From: Actinomadura sp. DC4
GTDB lineage: Bacteria > Actinomycetota > Actinomycetes > Streptosporangiales > Streptosporangiaceae
Assembly (NCBI RefSeq): GCF_030406325.1
Contig: NZ_JAUEQY010000020.1
Location: 1-64,000, forward strand
Reading direction: 5' to 3'
DNA length: 64,000 nucleotides
A program made the position numbers and the translations under genes. Below are positions 39,091 to 47,341 of this stretch, one piece after another. Under the pieces are notes generated by a model. The model searched no databases. It was not told where the DNA came from and was given only the letters and a program-made list of their open reading frames with translations. The stretch's first letter is position 1, and every line of letters starts with the position of its first letter.

Positions 39091-40197
39091 ATGCGAAAGT
39101 CGCTGCTCACCGTCGGCCTTGCGGCAGTGGTACTCGCCGCCGGATCGGCATCTGCCACCGCGGAGAGCCAACCGGGCTGGCGGGTAACGTACGTGAGCCC
39201 CGACACCGGATACGACGATTTCGGTCTCTACGACGTCGCGGCCACCGGCCCGCAGGACGCCTGGGCGGTCGGATCGCGGCAGCAGGGCGCCGGCGCCACC
39301 GGTGCGCTCGAGCACTGGAACGGCCAGGGCTGGTCCGACGTGACCGTCCCGGGCAGCACGGGCTCGTTCAACCACGTCGACGGCTCGTCGCCGAACAACG
39401 TCTGGGTGACGGGTGCCACCTACAACGGCGCCCAGATGGCATGGCACTGGAACGGCACGACCTGGACGTCCACCCCCCTCGGTGCGTTCAACGCCGCGGA
39501 CGTCGCCGTCATCGGCCCGAACAACGCCTGGGCCGTCGGCAACGCCGACGAGGGGTCCGACACCGGCACGGCGCGCCACTGGAACGGCACGACCTGGCAG
39601 ACCGTCCCGATGCCCTTCGTCGCCCGGCGCATCGCCGCCGCCTCCGCGAGGGACATCTGGGCGGTCGGTGAGAACGCCGACCAGCCGCTCGCCGAGCACT
39701 GGGACGGCACGGCGTGGACGTCCGTGGAGCTCCCGCAGGTGCCCATCCCGGATGGCCAGAGCGGTTTCGCCTACTTCAACGACATCGTCGCGAACTCCTC
39801 CACCAACGTCTGGGCGGTCGGCCGGCTCTACTACGGCAGCGGCGGCGAGGAGCTCAAGGCCGAGGAGTCCGAGCACAACCAGGCCGTGCTCATGCACTGG
39901 AACGGCAAGAAGTGGAAGCTGCAGCTCGGCCCCGACGGCGACTTCGCGCTGAGCGCGAGCCCGGACGGCGCGGGCGGCATCTGGTACTCCACCTTCGAGC
40001 ACACCTTCGTGCACCTCGCGAAGGGCGGCGCCACCACGACCGAGCCCGTGGCGAAGACGTCCGACGGCCGCCAGGCGCCCAGCATCCGGCAGCTCGCCGG
40101 AGTTCCGGGCACGTCGACCGTCCTGGCCGTCGGAGAGGTCGCGCCCGCGCCGGGCGACGACGAGTCCTGGGACGCGCTCATCGAGCAGTACCACTGA
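39091..40197 (+). CDS. Secreted WAVG-repeat beta-propeller protein, tandem copy 1
   Basis: A 368-residue exported protein. Signal peptide 1-25 (LLTVGLAAVVLAAGSASA). The rest consists of repeated blades of about 45-50 residues: an H-W-N/D-G-x-x-W strand pair followed by a turn and D/N-x-W-A-V-G. Visible cores are QDAWAVG, NNVWVTG, NNAWAVG, RDIWAVG and TNVWAVG, with HWNG or HWDG in each. This is a kelch/BNR-like propeller seen in secreted actinobacterial proteins of unknown role, probably binding a polymer or protein. GGAGG precedes the ATG. The next gene is a paralogue 20 bases downstream. Confidence 0.82.
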   Translation: MRKSLLTVGLAAVVLAAGSASATAESQPGWRVTYVSPDTGYDDFGLYDVAATGPQDAWAVGSRQQGAGATGALEHWNGQGWSDVTVPGSTGSFNHVDGSSPNNVWVTGATYNGAQMAWHWNGTTWTSTPLGAFNAADVAVIGPNNAWAVGNADEGSDTGTARHWNGTTWQTVPMPFVARRIAAASARDIWAVGENADQPLAEHWDGTAWTSVELPQVPIPDGQSGFAYFNDIVANSSTNVWAVGRLYYGSGGEELKAEESEHNQAVLMHWNGKKWKLQLGPDGDFALSASPDGAGGIWYSTFEHTFVHLAKGGATTTEPVAKTSDGRQAPSIRQLAGVPGTSTVLAVGEVAPAPGDDESWDALIEQYH

Positions 40198-40217
40198 TCC
40201 CCCGAAAGGAATCCTGA

Positions 40218-41318
40218 ATGCGAAAATCGATCACCGGGCTCACGGCGGCGGCCGCCGTGACCGCGCTGCTCGCCGCGGTGAGCCACGCGGACGCGGCCGG
40301 CCTGCCCGCCGCGGCCGCAGCGGGCGACTGGAGCGTCGCCCAGACCAACACCCTGGCGGGCGAGGACGGGATCAAGCAGATCACCGTCGCGCCGACCGGC
40401 AGCACGTGGGCGGCCGGCTACCAGGCCTCGGGCGGCAAGAGCGTCCCGCTCGTCCAGCACCTGCTGAGCGGCAAGTGGACCACGGTGAAGAGCCCGAGCA
40501 GCACGCTCGGCGAGGTCAGCGCGCTGTCCGCCTCCTCCAGCAAGAGCGTCTGGGCGTTCGGCACGACCGACCCGGGCACCTTCGCGGCGCGCTGGAACGG
40601 CACCGCGTGGACCCGTAGCACCATGTCGACCGGGCACTACTTCATCCAGGACGCGAGCGCCCTCAGCGCCTCCAACGTCTGGGCGGTCGGCGGGGACCAG
40701 ACGAAGAACTCCTTCCACTGGACGGGCAAGGCCTGGAAGAAGGTCGCCCTTCCGGCGCCCGCGCGGGCGATCGCCGGCGTCTCCACCAACCACGTCTACG
40801 CGGCCGGCACGTACAAGAGCCAGCCGGCCGTCATGCACTGGACCGGGACGGCGTGGAAGCTCGCCGCCACCCCGAAGCTCAAGCTGCCGAACGCGGACGC
40901 CGTCGGTGTGCTCAACGACATCTACGCGCCCTCGCTCGGCGACGTGTGGGCGGCCGGCGGGTGGGACTGGAGCTGCGGCGAGGACGGTGACGACGTCTGC
41001 AACCAGCCGTTCCTGCTGCACTGGAACGGCAAGGCGTGGTCCTCGACGACCTTCGACCAGGGCTACGGGGCCTTCTCGAAGGTCACCGGTGACGGTTCCG
41101 GCGGCCTGTGGCTCCTCCGTGGCGGCTGGAACCCCCAGCTCGTGCACATCTCGGGCGAGTCGGTCACGAGCGTGGCGGCGCCGCGCCCGTCCGGGCACGA
41201 CATCAGCATCACCGCCCTGGCCCTCCAGGCCTCGACCGTCTGGGCGGGCGGCGTCGCCTTCCCCGAGGGCGACCCGGACGACCCGACCGGGAACGGCCTG
41301 TACCTCCGTACCGGCTGA
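40218..41318 (+). CDS. Secreted WAVG-repeat beta-propeller protein, tandem copy 2
   Basis: A 366-residue paralogue starting with the same MRKS. Signal peptide 1-28 with a long Ala-rich region. Repeats: WNGTAWTRSTM, NVWAVGGDQ, HWTGKAWKK, NHVYAAGTYK, HWTGTAWKLAATP, DVWAAGGWDW, HWNGKAWSSTTF and STVWAGGVAF. A pair of cysteines in SCGEDGDDVCN sits in one blade loop and could be disulfide-bonded or bind calcium through its acidic residues. It is co-transcribed with copy 1 and ended by a strong terminator at 41335-41370. Copy 1 lacks the acidic cysteine loop. Confidence 0.82.
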   Translation: MRKSITGLTAAAAVTALLAAVSHADAAGLPAAAAAGDWSVAQTNTLAGEDGIKQITVAPTGSTWAAGYQASGGKSVPLVQHLLSGKWTTVKSPSSTLGEVSALSASSSKSVWAFGTTDPGTFAARWNGTAWTRSTMSTGHYFIQDASALSASNVWAVGGDQTKNSFHWTGKAWKKVALPAPARAIAGVSTNHVYAAGTYKSQPAVMHWTGTAWKLAATPKLKLPNADAVGVLNDIYAPSLGDVWAAGGWDWSCGEDGDDVCNQPFLLHWNGKAWSSTTFDQGYGAFSKVTGDGSGGLWLLRGGWNPQLVHISGESVTSVAAPRPSGHDISITALALQASTVWAGGVAFPEGDPDDPTGNGLYLRTG

Positions 41319-41334
41319 TTTCCCACAACCTGCC

Positions 41335-41370
41335 AAAACAGGCCCGGTGCGCTCGTACCGGGCCTGTTTT
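41335..41370 (+). terminator. Strong intrinsic terminator
   Basis: A perfect 14-bp stem AAAACAGGCCCGGT (41335-41348), 8-base loop, ACCGGGCCTGTTTT (41357-41370). The 3' arm ends in a T-run, giving a textbook rho-independent terminator 16 bases after the second propeller gene. Confidence 0.9.
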
Positions 41371-41385
41371 GTGCCCAGGCGTCCC

Positions 41386-42333
41386 ATGAGCGATGCTGTG
41401 AGCGTGTCAACGGAGACTCTTACCGGCGCCGCCGAGCTGCGCCGCTTCCTGCACGGCCTGCCGGGCGTCGACCAGGTGGGCGCCGAGGAGCGGGCCGCAC
41501 GCCTCGCCACCAGGTCGATCAAGAAGTCGGCCAAGGCGGAGGCGATCGACCTCGCCATCGCGATGGTCGACCTGACGACGCTCGAAGGCGCCGACACCCC
41601 CGGCAAGGTCCGCGCGCTCTGCGCGAAGGCGATCCATCCCGACCCGGCCGACGCGAGCGTGCCCAAGGTGGCCGCGATCTGCGTCTACTCCGACCTCGTC
41701 GCCGAGGCCGTACGCGCGCTGGAGGGCAGCGGCGTCGGCGTGGCGAGCGTCGCGACGTCCTTCCCGTCGGGGCGGGCGCCGCTGGACGCCAAGCTCGCCG
41801 ACACCCGCCGCGCGGTCGAGGACGGCGCGGCCGAGATCGACATGGTGATCGACCGGGGCGCCTTCCTCTCCGGCGACTACGCCAAGGTCCACGACGAGAT
41901 CGTCGCGATCAAGGCCGAGTGCGGCGAGGCCCACCTGAAAGTGATCCTGGAGACCGGCGAGCTGGTCACCTACGACAACGTACGCCGGGCGTCCTGGCTG
42001 GCAATGATGGCCGGCGCCGACTTCATCAAGACCTCGACCGGCAAGGTCAGCCCGGCCGCGACGCTCCCGGTCACACTCGTGATGCTGGAGGCCGTACGCG
42101 ACTTCCGCTCCCGTACGGGCCGCCAGGTCGGGGTCAAGCCGGCGGGCGGCATCCGGACGACCAAGGACGCGATCAAGTACCTCGTGCTGGTCAACGAGAC
42201 CGCGGGGCCCGACTGGCTGACGCCGGAGTGGTTCCGCCTGGGGGCCTCCTCCCTCCTCAACGACCTGCTGATGCAGCGTCGCAAGCTCGCGACCGGTGTG
42301 TACTCCGGTCCCGACTACTTCACCCTCGACTAA
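41386..42333 (+). CDS. deoC: Deoxyribose-phosphate aldolase
   Basis: A 315-residue class I aldolase that splits 2-deoxyribose-5-phosphate into glyceraldehyde-3-phosphate and acetaldehyde. Active-site segments are clear: VDLTTLEGADTPGKV, VATSFPSG, AAEIDMVIDRGAFLSGDY, the Schiff-base lysine in ADFIKTSTGKV and the second lysine in GVKPAGGIRTTKDA. It is longer than the ~220-residue E. coli-type enzyme at the N-terminus, like other actinobacterial and animal forms. The ATG at 41386 lacks a ribosome site; a GTG at 41398 is possible. It is first in an operon with two aldehyde dehydrogenase genes that can remove the acetaldehyde. Confidence 0.93.
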   Translation: MSDAVSVSTETLTGAAELRRFLHGLPGVDQVGAEERAARLATRSIKKSAKAEAIDLAIAMVDLTTLEGADTPGKVRALCAKAIHPDPADASVPKVAAICVYSDLVAEAVRALEGSGVGVASVATSFPSGRAPLDAKLADTRRAVEDGAAEIDMVIDRGAFLSGDYAKVHDEIVAIKAECGEAHLKVILETGELVTYDNVRRASWLAMMAGADFIKTSTGKVSPAATLPVTLVMLEAVRDFRSRTGRQVGVKPAGGIRTTKDAIKYLVLVNETAGPDWLTPEWFRLGASSLLNDLLMQRRKLATGVYSGPDYFTLD

Positions 42334-42345
42334 GGGAGCCCGGAG

Positions 42346-43761
42346 ATGTTCGAGTACGCTCCCGCGCCCGAGTCGCGCGACATCGTCGACATCAAGGCCT
42401 CCTACGGCCTGTTCATCGACGGCGAGTTCGTCGACGCCGACTCGTCCTTCAAGACGGTCGACCCGGCCAGCGAGGAGGTCCTCGCCGAGATCGCCGAGGC
42501 CGACGCGACCGACGTCGACCGGGCCGTCACCGCCGCCCGGAAGGCCTACGAGAGCGTCTGGTCCCAGCTCCCGGCCACCGAGCGCGCCAAGTACCTCTTC
42601 CGGATCGCCCGGATCATCCAGGAACGCTCGCGTGAGCTGGCGGTCCTGGAGTCGATCGACAACGGCAAGCCGATCCGCGAGTCGCGCGACGTCGACATCC
42701 CCCTCGTCGCGGCGCACTTCTTCTACTACGCGGGCTGGGCGGACAAGCTGGAGTTCGCCGTCCGCGACCCCCGGCCCATCGGCGTGGCCGCCCAGGTCAT
42801 CCCGTGGAACTTTCCGCTGCTCATGCTGGCCTGGAAGATCGCGCCGGCGCTCGCCTGCGGCAACACCGTCGTGCTCAAGCCCGCCGAGACGACGCCGCTG
42901 ACCGCGCTGGCGTTCGCGGAGATCTGCCGCCAGGCCGACCTGCCGCCCGGCGTCGTCAACATCGTCACCGGCGCGGGGGAGACCGGCCGCGCCCTCGTCG
43001 AGCACGAGGGCGTCGACAAGGTCGCCTTCACCGGCTCGACCGACGTCGGCCGCCAGATCGCGCGGTCCGTCGCCGGTACGGCGAAGCGGCTCACGCTCGA
43101 ACTCGGCGGCAAGGCCGCCAACGTGATCTTCGACGACGCCCCGGTCGACCAGGCCGTCGAGGGCATCGTGAACGGCATCTTCTTCAACCAGGGCCACGTC
43201 TGCTGCGCCGGGTCGCGGCTCCTCGTGCAGGAGTCGATCGCCGAGGAGCTCCTCGACCGCCTCAAGACCCGCATGGCGACGTTGCGGGTCGGCGACCCCC
43301 TCGACAAGAACACCGACATCGGCGCGATCAACTCGGCCGCGCAGCTCGAGAAGATCCGGACGCTGTCGGCGGCCGGTGAGGAGGAGGGCGCGACCCGCTG
43401 GTCGCCGCCCTGCGAGCTGCCCGACCGCGGCTTCTGGTTCGCCCCGACCATCTTCACGGGAGTGGCGCAGTCCCACCGCATCGCGCGGGAGGAGATCTTC
43501 GGCCCGGTCCTTTCGGTGCTGACCTTCCGCACGCCGCAGGAGGCCGTGGAGAAGGCCAACAACACGCCGTACGGGCTGTCGGCGGGGGTGTGGACCGAAA
43601 AGGGCTCACGCATCCTGTGGATGGCGGAGCGGCTGCGCGCCGGGGTGGTGTGGGCGAACACCTTCAACAAGTTCGACCCGGCCTCGCCGTTCGGCGGGTA
43701 CAAGGAGTCCGGCTTCGGCCGTGAGGGCGGACGGCACGGACTGGAGGCCTACCTGCGATGA
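42346..43761 (+). CDS. Aldehyde dehydrogenase, full length
   Basis: A 471-residue NAD(P)-dependent enzyme. Cofactor and catalytic parts are complete: VIPWNFPLLMLAWKIAPALA, KPAETTPLTAL, FTGSTDVGRQIA, the general base in LELGGKAANVIF and the nucleophile cysteine in FFNQGHVCCAGSRLLV. The end has the motif GGYKESGFGREGGRHGLEAY. It follows deoC by 12 bases with GGGAGCCCGGAG before the ATG, so it likely oxidises acetaldehyde from deoxyribose breakdown. It overlaps the half-size aldehyde dehydrogenase gene by four bases; together they match the two-domain ALDH16 plan (see findings). Confidence 0.94.
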   Translation: MFEYAPAPESRDIVDIKASYGLFIDGEFVDADSSFKTVDPASEEVLAEIAEADATDVDRAVTAARKAYESVWSQLPATERAKYLFRIARIIQERSRELAVLESIDNGKPIRESRDVDIPLVAAHFFYYAGWADKLEFAVRDPRPIGVAAQVIPWNFPLLMLAWKIAPALACGNTVVLKPAETTPLTALAFAEICRQADLPPGVVNIVTGAGETGRALVEHEGVDKVAFTGSTDVGRQIARSVAGTAKRLTLELGGKAANVIFDDAPVDQAVEGIVNGIFFNQGHVCCAGSRLLVQESIAEELLDRLKTRMATLRVGDPLDKNTDIGAINSAAQLEKIRTLSAAGEEEGATRWSPPCELPDRGFWFAPTIFTGVAQSHRIAREEIFGPVLSVLTFRTPQEAVEKANNTPYGLSAGVWTEKGSRILWMAERLRAGVVWANTFNKFDPASPFGGYKESGFGREGGRHGLEAYLR

Positions 43762-44621
43762 GCGACCGGCTGAGCGTACGAAAGACCTACAAGCTGTACA
43801 TCGGCGGAGCTTTCCCGCGATCGGAATCCGGTAGGTCCTACACCGTGGACGACGCAAAGGGCAACTTCCTCGCCAACGCCTCCCGCGCCTCGCGCAAGGA
43901 CGTACGGGACGCGGTGGTGGCGGCACGCAAGGCGCAGTCCGGCTGGGCGGGCCGCACCCCGTACAACCGGGGACAGATCCTCTATCGCGTCGCGGAGATG
44001 CTGGAGGGGCGCCACGACCAGTTCACCGACGAGCTGCGCGGCACCGGCCTGTCCAAGGCCGCCGCGCGCGCCGAGGTGGACGCCGCCGTCGACCGCTGGG
44101 TCTGGTACGCCGGGTGGGCGGACAAGATCGCGCAGGTCACGGGGTCGGCCAACCCCGTCTCGGGGCCGTTCTTCAACTTCTCCACGCCCGAGCCGAGCGG
44201 CGTCATCGGGATCCTCGCGCCCGACGGCCCGCTGCTGGGACTGGTGTCGGTGCTCGCCCCCGCGATCGTCTGCGGCAACACCGCCGTGCTCGTCGCCGCC
44301 GAGCCGTCGCCGCTGCCCGCCATCACGCTCGGCGAGGTGCTCGCCACGTCCGACCTGCCGGGCGGCGTCGTCAACATCCTCACCGGGCACCGCGCCGAGC
44401 TGGCGCCGTGGCTCGCCTCGCACATGGACGTGAACGGGCTCGACCTCACCGGCCTCGCCGGGCTCGACGGCGACCTCGCGACCGAGTGCGAACGGGCGGC
44501 GGCGGAGAACCTCAAACGCGTGCTGCGACCGGCGGAAGAGGACTGGACCGCGGGGCCGGGCATCGATCGGATGACCACATTCCTGGAAACAAAGACCGTC
44601 TGGCACCCGGTCGGCGTGTAG
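43758..44621 (+). CDS. Half-size aldehyde dehydrogenase-like protein lacking the catalytic domain
   Basis: A 287-residue protein with the NAD-binding half of the aldehyde dehydrogenase fold (YKLYIGGAFPRSESGRSYTV, GVIGILAPDGPLLGLVSVLA, GNTAVLVAAEPSPLPAI, LPGGVVNILTGHRAELAPWL). It stops where the catalytic cysteine domain should begin, ending ENLKRVLRPAEEDWTAGPGI and TKTVWHPVGV. It is not a random truncation: the sequence ends with a defined tail. The cysteine and the G-G-K base motif are absent. It is co-translated with the full enzyme through an ATGA overlap and probably forms a complex with it. Confidence 0.85.
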   Translation: MSDRLSVRKTYKLYIGGAFPRSESGRSYTVDDAKGNFLANASRASRKDVRDAVVAARKAQSGWAGRTPYNRGQILYRVAEMLEGRHDQFTDELRGTGLSKAAARAEVDAAVDRWVWYAGWADKIAQVTGSANPVSGPFFNFSTPEPSGVIGILAPDGPLLGLVSVLAPAIVCGNTAVLVAAEPSPLPAITLGEVLATSDLPGGVVNILTGHRAELAPWLASHMDVNGLDLTGLAGLDGDLATECERAAAENLKRVLRPAEEDWTAGPGIDRMTTFLETKTVWHPVGV

Positions 44622-44680
44622 ATCTTCGCCATTTGTGGAATAGATCCACCCGAAGCTGATCGACACGGGGGGATGGATCA

Positions 44681-45421
44681 GTGCCCACTAATACATTGAC
44701 GCGTTCGACCGCCCGCCGTACAACGGCGAGCACGAGCCGTGCGAAGTCCGGCACGGCGAAGAAGACCGCGAACGCGAAGAAGACGACCAGCGGCACGGCG
44801 CGTAAGACCGCGTCCAAGCCGGCCAAATCAACGACACGGTCCGCGTCGAAGTCGACCCGGTCCACGACGGCCGGCAAGTCGTCGGTCACTCCGGCCGCAG
44901 CGGCGACGCGGGTGTCGTCGGCGGCGACCAAGGTGTCGTCCGCGGCGACCAAGATGACCGACGCGGCGAGCAAGGCGACCACCTCGGCGCAGGCGATGAA
45001 CACCGCGATGAAGACGATGAACACCGCGACCAAGGCGCTCGCGACCGCGGCCGAGGCGCTCACCAAGGCGGCCAAGACCATCTCGGCCATCAAACCGCCG
45101 GCGGCCGCCGCGGCCAAGCCCGCCACGTCCGCCCGCCGCACCACGGCGCGCAAGACGACCGCGGCGGGCAAGACCGCCAAGTCGAAGACCACGGCGGCGG
45201 CCAAGAAGACCACGTCCACGGCAAGGACCACCGCGAAGAAGACCACGGCCAAGGCGAGCACGGCGGCGAAGAAGGCGACGTCCAAACCGAGGGCGTCCAA
45301 GCCGAAGGCGGCCCAGACGGCGTCCACCGGGAGCAGCACCACCGTCGCCCGGCCGTCGTCGTCGGACAGCGGCTCCGGGGGATTCCTGAACGGTCTGGTC
45401 GGCAGCCGCAGCCCGCTGTAG
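44681..45421 (+). CDS. Lys/Ala/Thr-rich histone H1-like protein
   Basis: A 246-residue low-complexity basic protein. Both ends (about 1-70 and 145-215) consist of short K-K-T/A-A-K-T-type repeats like eukaryotic H1 tails and the tails of actinobacterial HupS/histone-like proteins. The middle (~75-140) is a heptad helix (TKVSSAATKMTDAASKATTS, ALATAAEALTKAAKTI), possibly a coiled coil. The C-terminus is Ser/Gly-rich and ends GGFLNGLVGSRSPL. It likely binds and compacts nucleic acid. No globular HU domain is present. GTG start at 44681 after GGGGGGATGG. The codon pattern fits the genome. Confidence 0.75.
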   Translation: MPTNTLTRSTARRTTASTSRAKSGTAKKTANAKKTTSGTARKTASKPAKSTTRSASKSTRSTTAGKSSVTPAAAATRVSSAATKVSSAATKMTDAASKATTSAQAMNTAMKTMNTATKALATAAEALTKAAKTISAIKPPAAAAAKPATSARRTTARKTTAAGKTAKSKTTAAAKKTTSTARTTAKKTTAKASTAAKKATSKPRASKPKAAQTASTGSSTTVARPSSSDSGSGGFLNGLVGSRSPL

Positions 45422-45438
45422 GTCGTTTCCGTCGCAGG

Positions 45439-45464
45439 CCGGGTCCACCGTGGACGGGACCCGG
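45439..45464 (+). terminator. Hairpin after the histone-like gene
   Basis: CCGGGTCC (45439-45446) pairs with GGACCCGG (45457-45464), 18 bases after the stop at 45421. Probable terminator. Confidence 0.6.
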
Positions 45465-45581
45465 TCGGCCCGGGAGCGAGCAGGGGGTGGTGAGAGAGGC
45501 GAGCCGATCTTCAGAGCTCCGGCGGCGGTGTGCGGCGCACGGGGAGAAGCTGTCACACTGTCGTCTTGAGGTGATCTGAAG

Positions 45582-45827
45582 ATGCAGGACAGCGAGATAT
45601 ACGGGCGGATCAACAACCTGGTGGACGAGGAGCACACGCTCCGCGAACGCCTGCAGAAGGGCGCTCTGACCGCCGACGAGGAGCACCAGCGGCTCAGGAG
45701 CCTCGAAGAGGAGCTCGACCAGTGCTGGGACCTCCTGCGGCAGCGGCGGGCCCGTCGCGAGGTCGGGGAGAACCCCGACGACGCCGCGTCCCGTCCGCCG
45801 GGTGAGGTCGAGGGCTACCTTCAGTAA
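45582..45827 (+). CDS. DUF2630 family protein
   Basis: An 81-residue helical protein that matches the actinobacterial DUF2630 family along its length: INNLVDEEHTLRERLQKG, then EEELDQCWDLLRQRRARRE and the conserved end VEGYLQ. It is predicted as a two-helix hairpin with no membrane span. The function is unknown in the family. The ATG at 45582 follows AGGTGATCTGAAG. The last seven bases overlap the end of the convergent glutamate-cysteine ligase-type gene. Confidence 0.9.
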   Translation: MQDSEIYGRINNLVDEEHTLRERLQKGALTADEEHQRLRSLEEELDQCWDLLRQRRARREVGENPDDAASRPPGEVEGYLQ

Positions 45828-47290
45828 CCGATCGGCCAGGTGTGCACGGGAGCGTTGGTGTGCATGTGCTCGATGTAGCGCTGCACCATCAGCCGTAGCG
45901 CCTCAGGCCGCTCGCCGCCCAGGGAGCGCACCGTCCTGGTCTGCCACGCGGCGCCGTTCTGCCCGGCCAGGCACCGCTGCTCGATGATGCCGAGCAGCCG
46001 GTCCCGTACGACTCCGTCGACGCCCCACCGGTCCAGCCCGGCGGCGGCCTTGGGCAGCAGCCATCTCAGCACCAGCTCGGTCACCGGCAGCTCGCCGACG
46101 CCGGGCCAGTAGACCATGGCGGTGATCCCGTGGCGCGCGCCGTTGCGCAGGTTGGCGGCGGCGAGGGGGAATGACATGTCGTGCCACGGGGCCGGCCGTT
46201 CGTCGGCCAGGGCGCGGACGAGGCCGTAGTAGAACGCGCCGTTCGCCATGGTGTCGGCGACGGTGGGCCCGGCGGGCAGCACGCGGTTCTCCACCCGGAG
46301 ATGCGGCTGACCCTGGGCGATGTCGTAGACGGGTCGGTTCCAGCGGTAGATCGTGCCATTGTGAAGCGTCAGCTCCGCCAGGCCGGGCACCTCGCCGCGC
46401 GCGATCTGATCCAGGGGCTCGGCCTCGTCGAAGACCGGCAGGAGCGAGGAGTAGTAGCGGCTGTTCTCCTCGAACAGGTCCAGGACCGAGGTGATCCAGC
46501 GCTCGCCGAACCACACGCGCGGCCGTACGCCCTGCTCCCTGAGCTCTCGCGTACGCGTGTCGGTGGCCTGCTCGAACAGCGGTATCCGGGTCTCGGCCCA
46601 CAGCTCGCGGCCGAGCAGGAACGGCGAGTTGGCGGCGAGCGCGGCCTGGACGCCGGCGATCATCTGCGCGGCGTTCCAGTAAGCGCCGAAGTCTCGCGGG
46701 CCGACCTGGAGGTGGTACTGCACGCTCGTGCACGCCGCCTCCGGCGAGATGCTGTCCGCGAAGATCCGCAGGTGCTCCTCGCCCTCGATGTCCAGGTGGA
46801 ACACCTCGCCCCGCGCCGCCAGGATCTGCTCGTTCAGCAGGCGGTAGCGGGGGTTGGCGGACAGCGCCGCCTCATTCACGTCGGTCTCCCGCAGCGTCGG
46901 CAGGATGCCGACCAGCATGAGCCGGGCGTCGTGCCGCCGCGCACGCGCGTCGGCGTGGTTGAGGGCGTCGCGTACGGTCTGCTCGAGCGCGCCGAGCGAC
47001 TTGGCCGCCAGCGGGAACGGCGGGAGGTTCACCTCGATGTTGAACTGCGCCAGCTCCGTGGACCACAGATCATCGTCGATGGCGTCCAGGACGGCCGCGT
47101 TCCGCATGGCGGGAAGCCCCGCGTCGTCGACGAGGTTGAGCTCGATCTCCATCCCCATACTTGGCGTTTCCGCTGCGAATCGGTCCTCTCGCAGCATCGC
47201 TGCGAACGCCTCCAGGCAGCGCTGCACCTTTTCGCGATACCGTCGCCGGTCCTCCATGGAGACGGTGATCGCCGATACGTCCCTGCCCAT
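45821..47290 (-). CDS. Glutamate-cysteine ligase-family (GCS2) enzyme
   Basis: A 489-residue ATP-grasp-like carboxylate-amine ligase. The N-terminal GMEIELNLVDDAGLP is the first substrate/Mg-binding strand of GCS2 enzymes, then AQFNIEVNLPPFPL and a middle block TSVQYHLQVGPRDFGAYWNA; the late HLRVENRVLPAGPT holds the typical R-V-E-x-R. Known relatives make gamma-glutamylcysteine or similar gamma-glutamyl amides, including EgtA of ergothioneine synthesis; no egtBCD genes are nearby, so the true acceptor is open. The ATG at 47290 is used. Confidence 0.85.
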   Translation of the reverse strand: MGRDVSAITVSMEDRRRYREKVQRCLEAFAAMLREDRFAAETPSMGMEIELNLVDDAGLPAMRNAAVLDAIDDDLWSTELAQFNIEVNLPPFPLAAKSLGALEQTVRDALNHADARARRHDARLMLVGILPTLRETDVNEAALSANPRYRLLNEQILAARGEVFHLDIEGEEHLRIFADSISPEAACTSVQYHLQVGPRDFGAYWNAAQMIAGVQAALAANSPFLLGRELWAETRIPLFEQATDTRTRELREQGVRPRVWFGERWITSVLDLFEENSRYYSSLLPVFDEAEPLDQIARGEVPGLAELTLHNGTIYRWNRPVYDIAQGQPHLRVENRVLPAGPTVADTMANGAFYYGLVRALADERPAPWHDMSFPLAAANLRNGARHGITAMVYWPGVGELPVTELVLRWLLPKAAAGLDRWGVDGVVRDRLLGIIEQRCLAGQNGAAWQTRTVRSLGGERPEALRLMVQRYIEHMHTNAPVHTWPIGY

Positions 47291-47341
47291 ACGCGCCTCC
47301 GGGATGTTGCTCTCACAGTGGCACGAATACCCGTAAATCTC

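Noticed and set aside
43758-44621. The half-size aldehyde dehydrogenase as a truncated pseudogene
   Set aside because: It has a translational overlap with the upstream gene, good codon use and a defined C-terminal tail. A conserved partner domain fits better.
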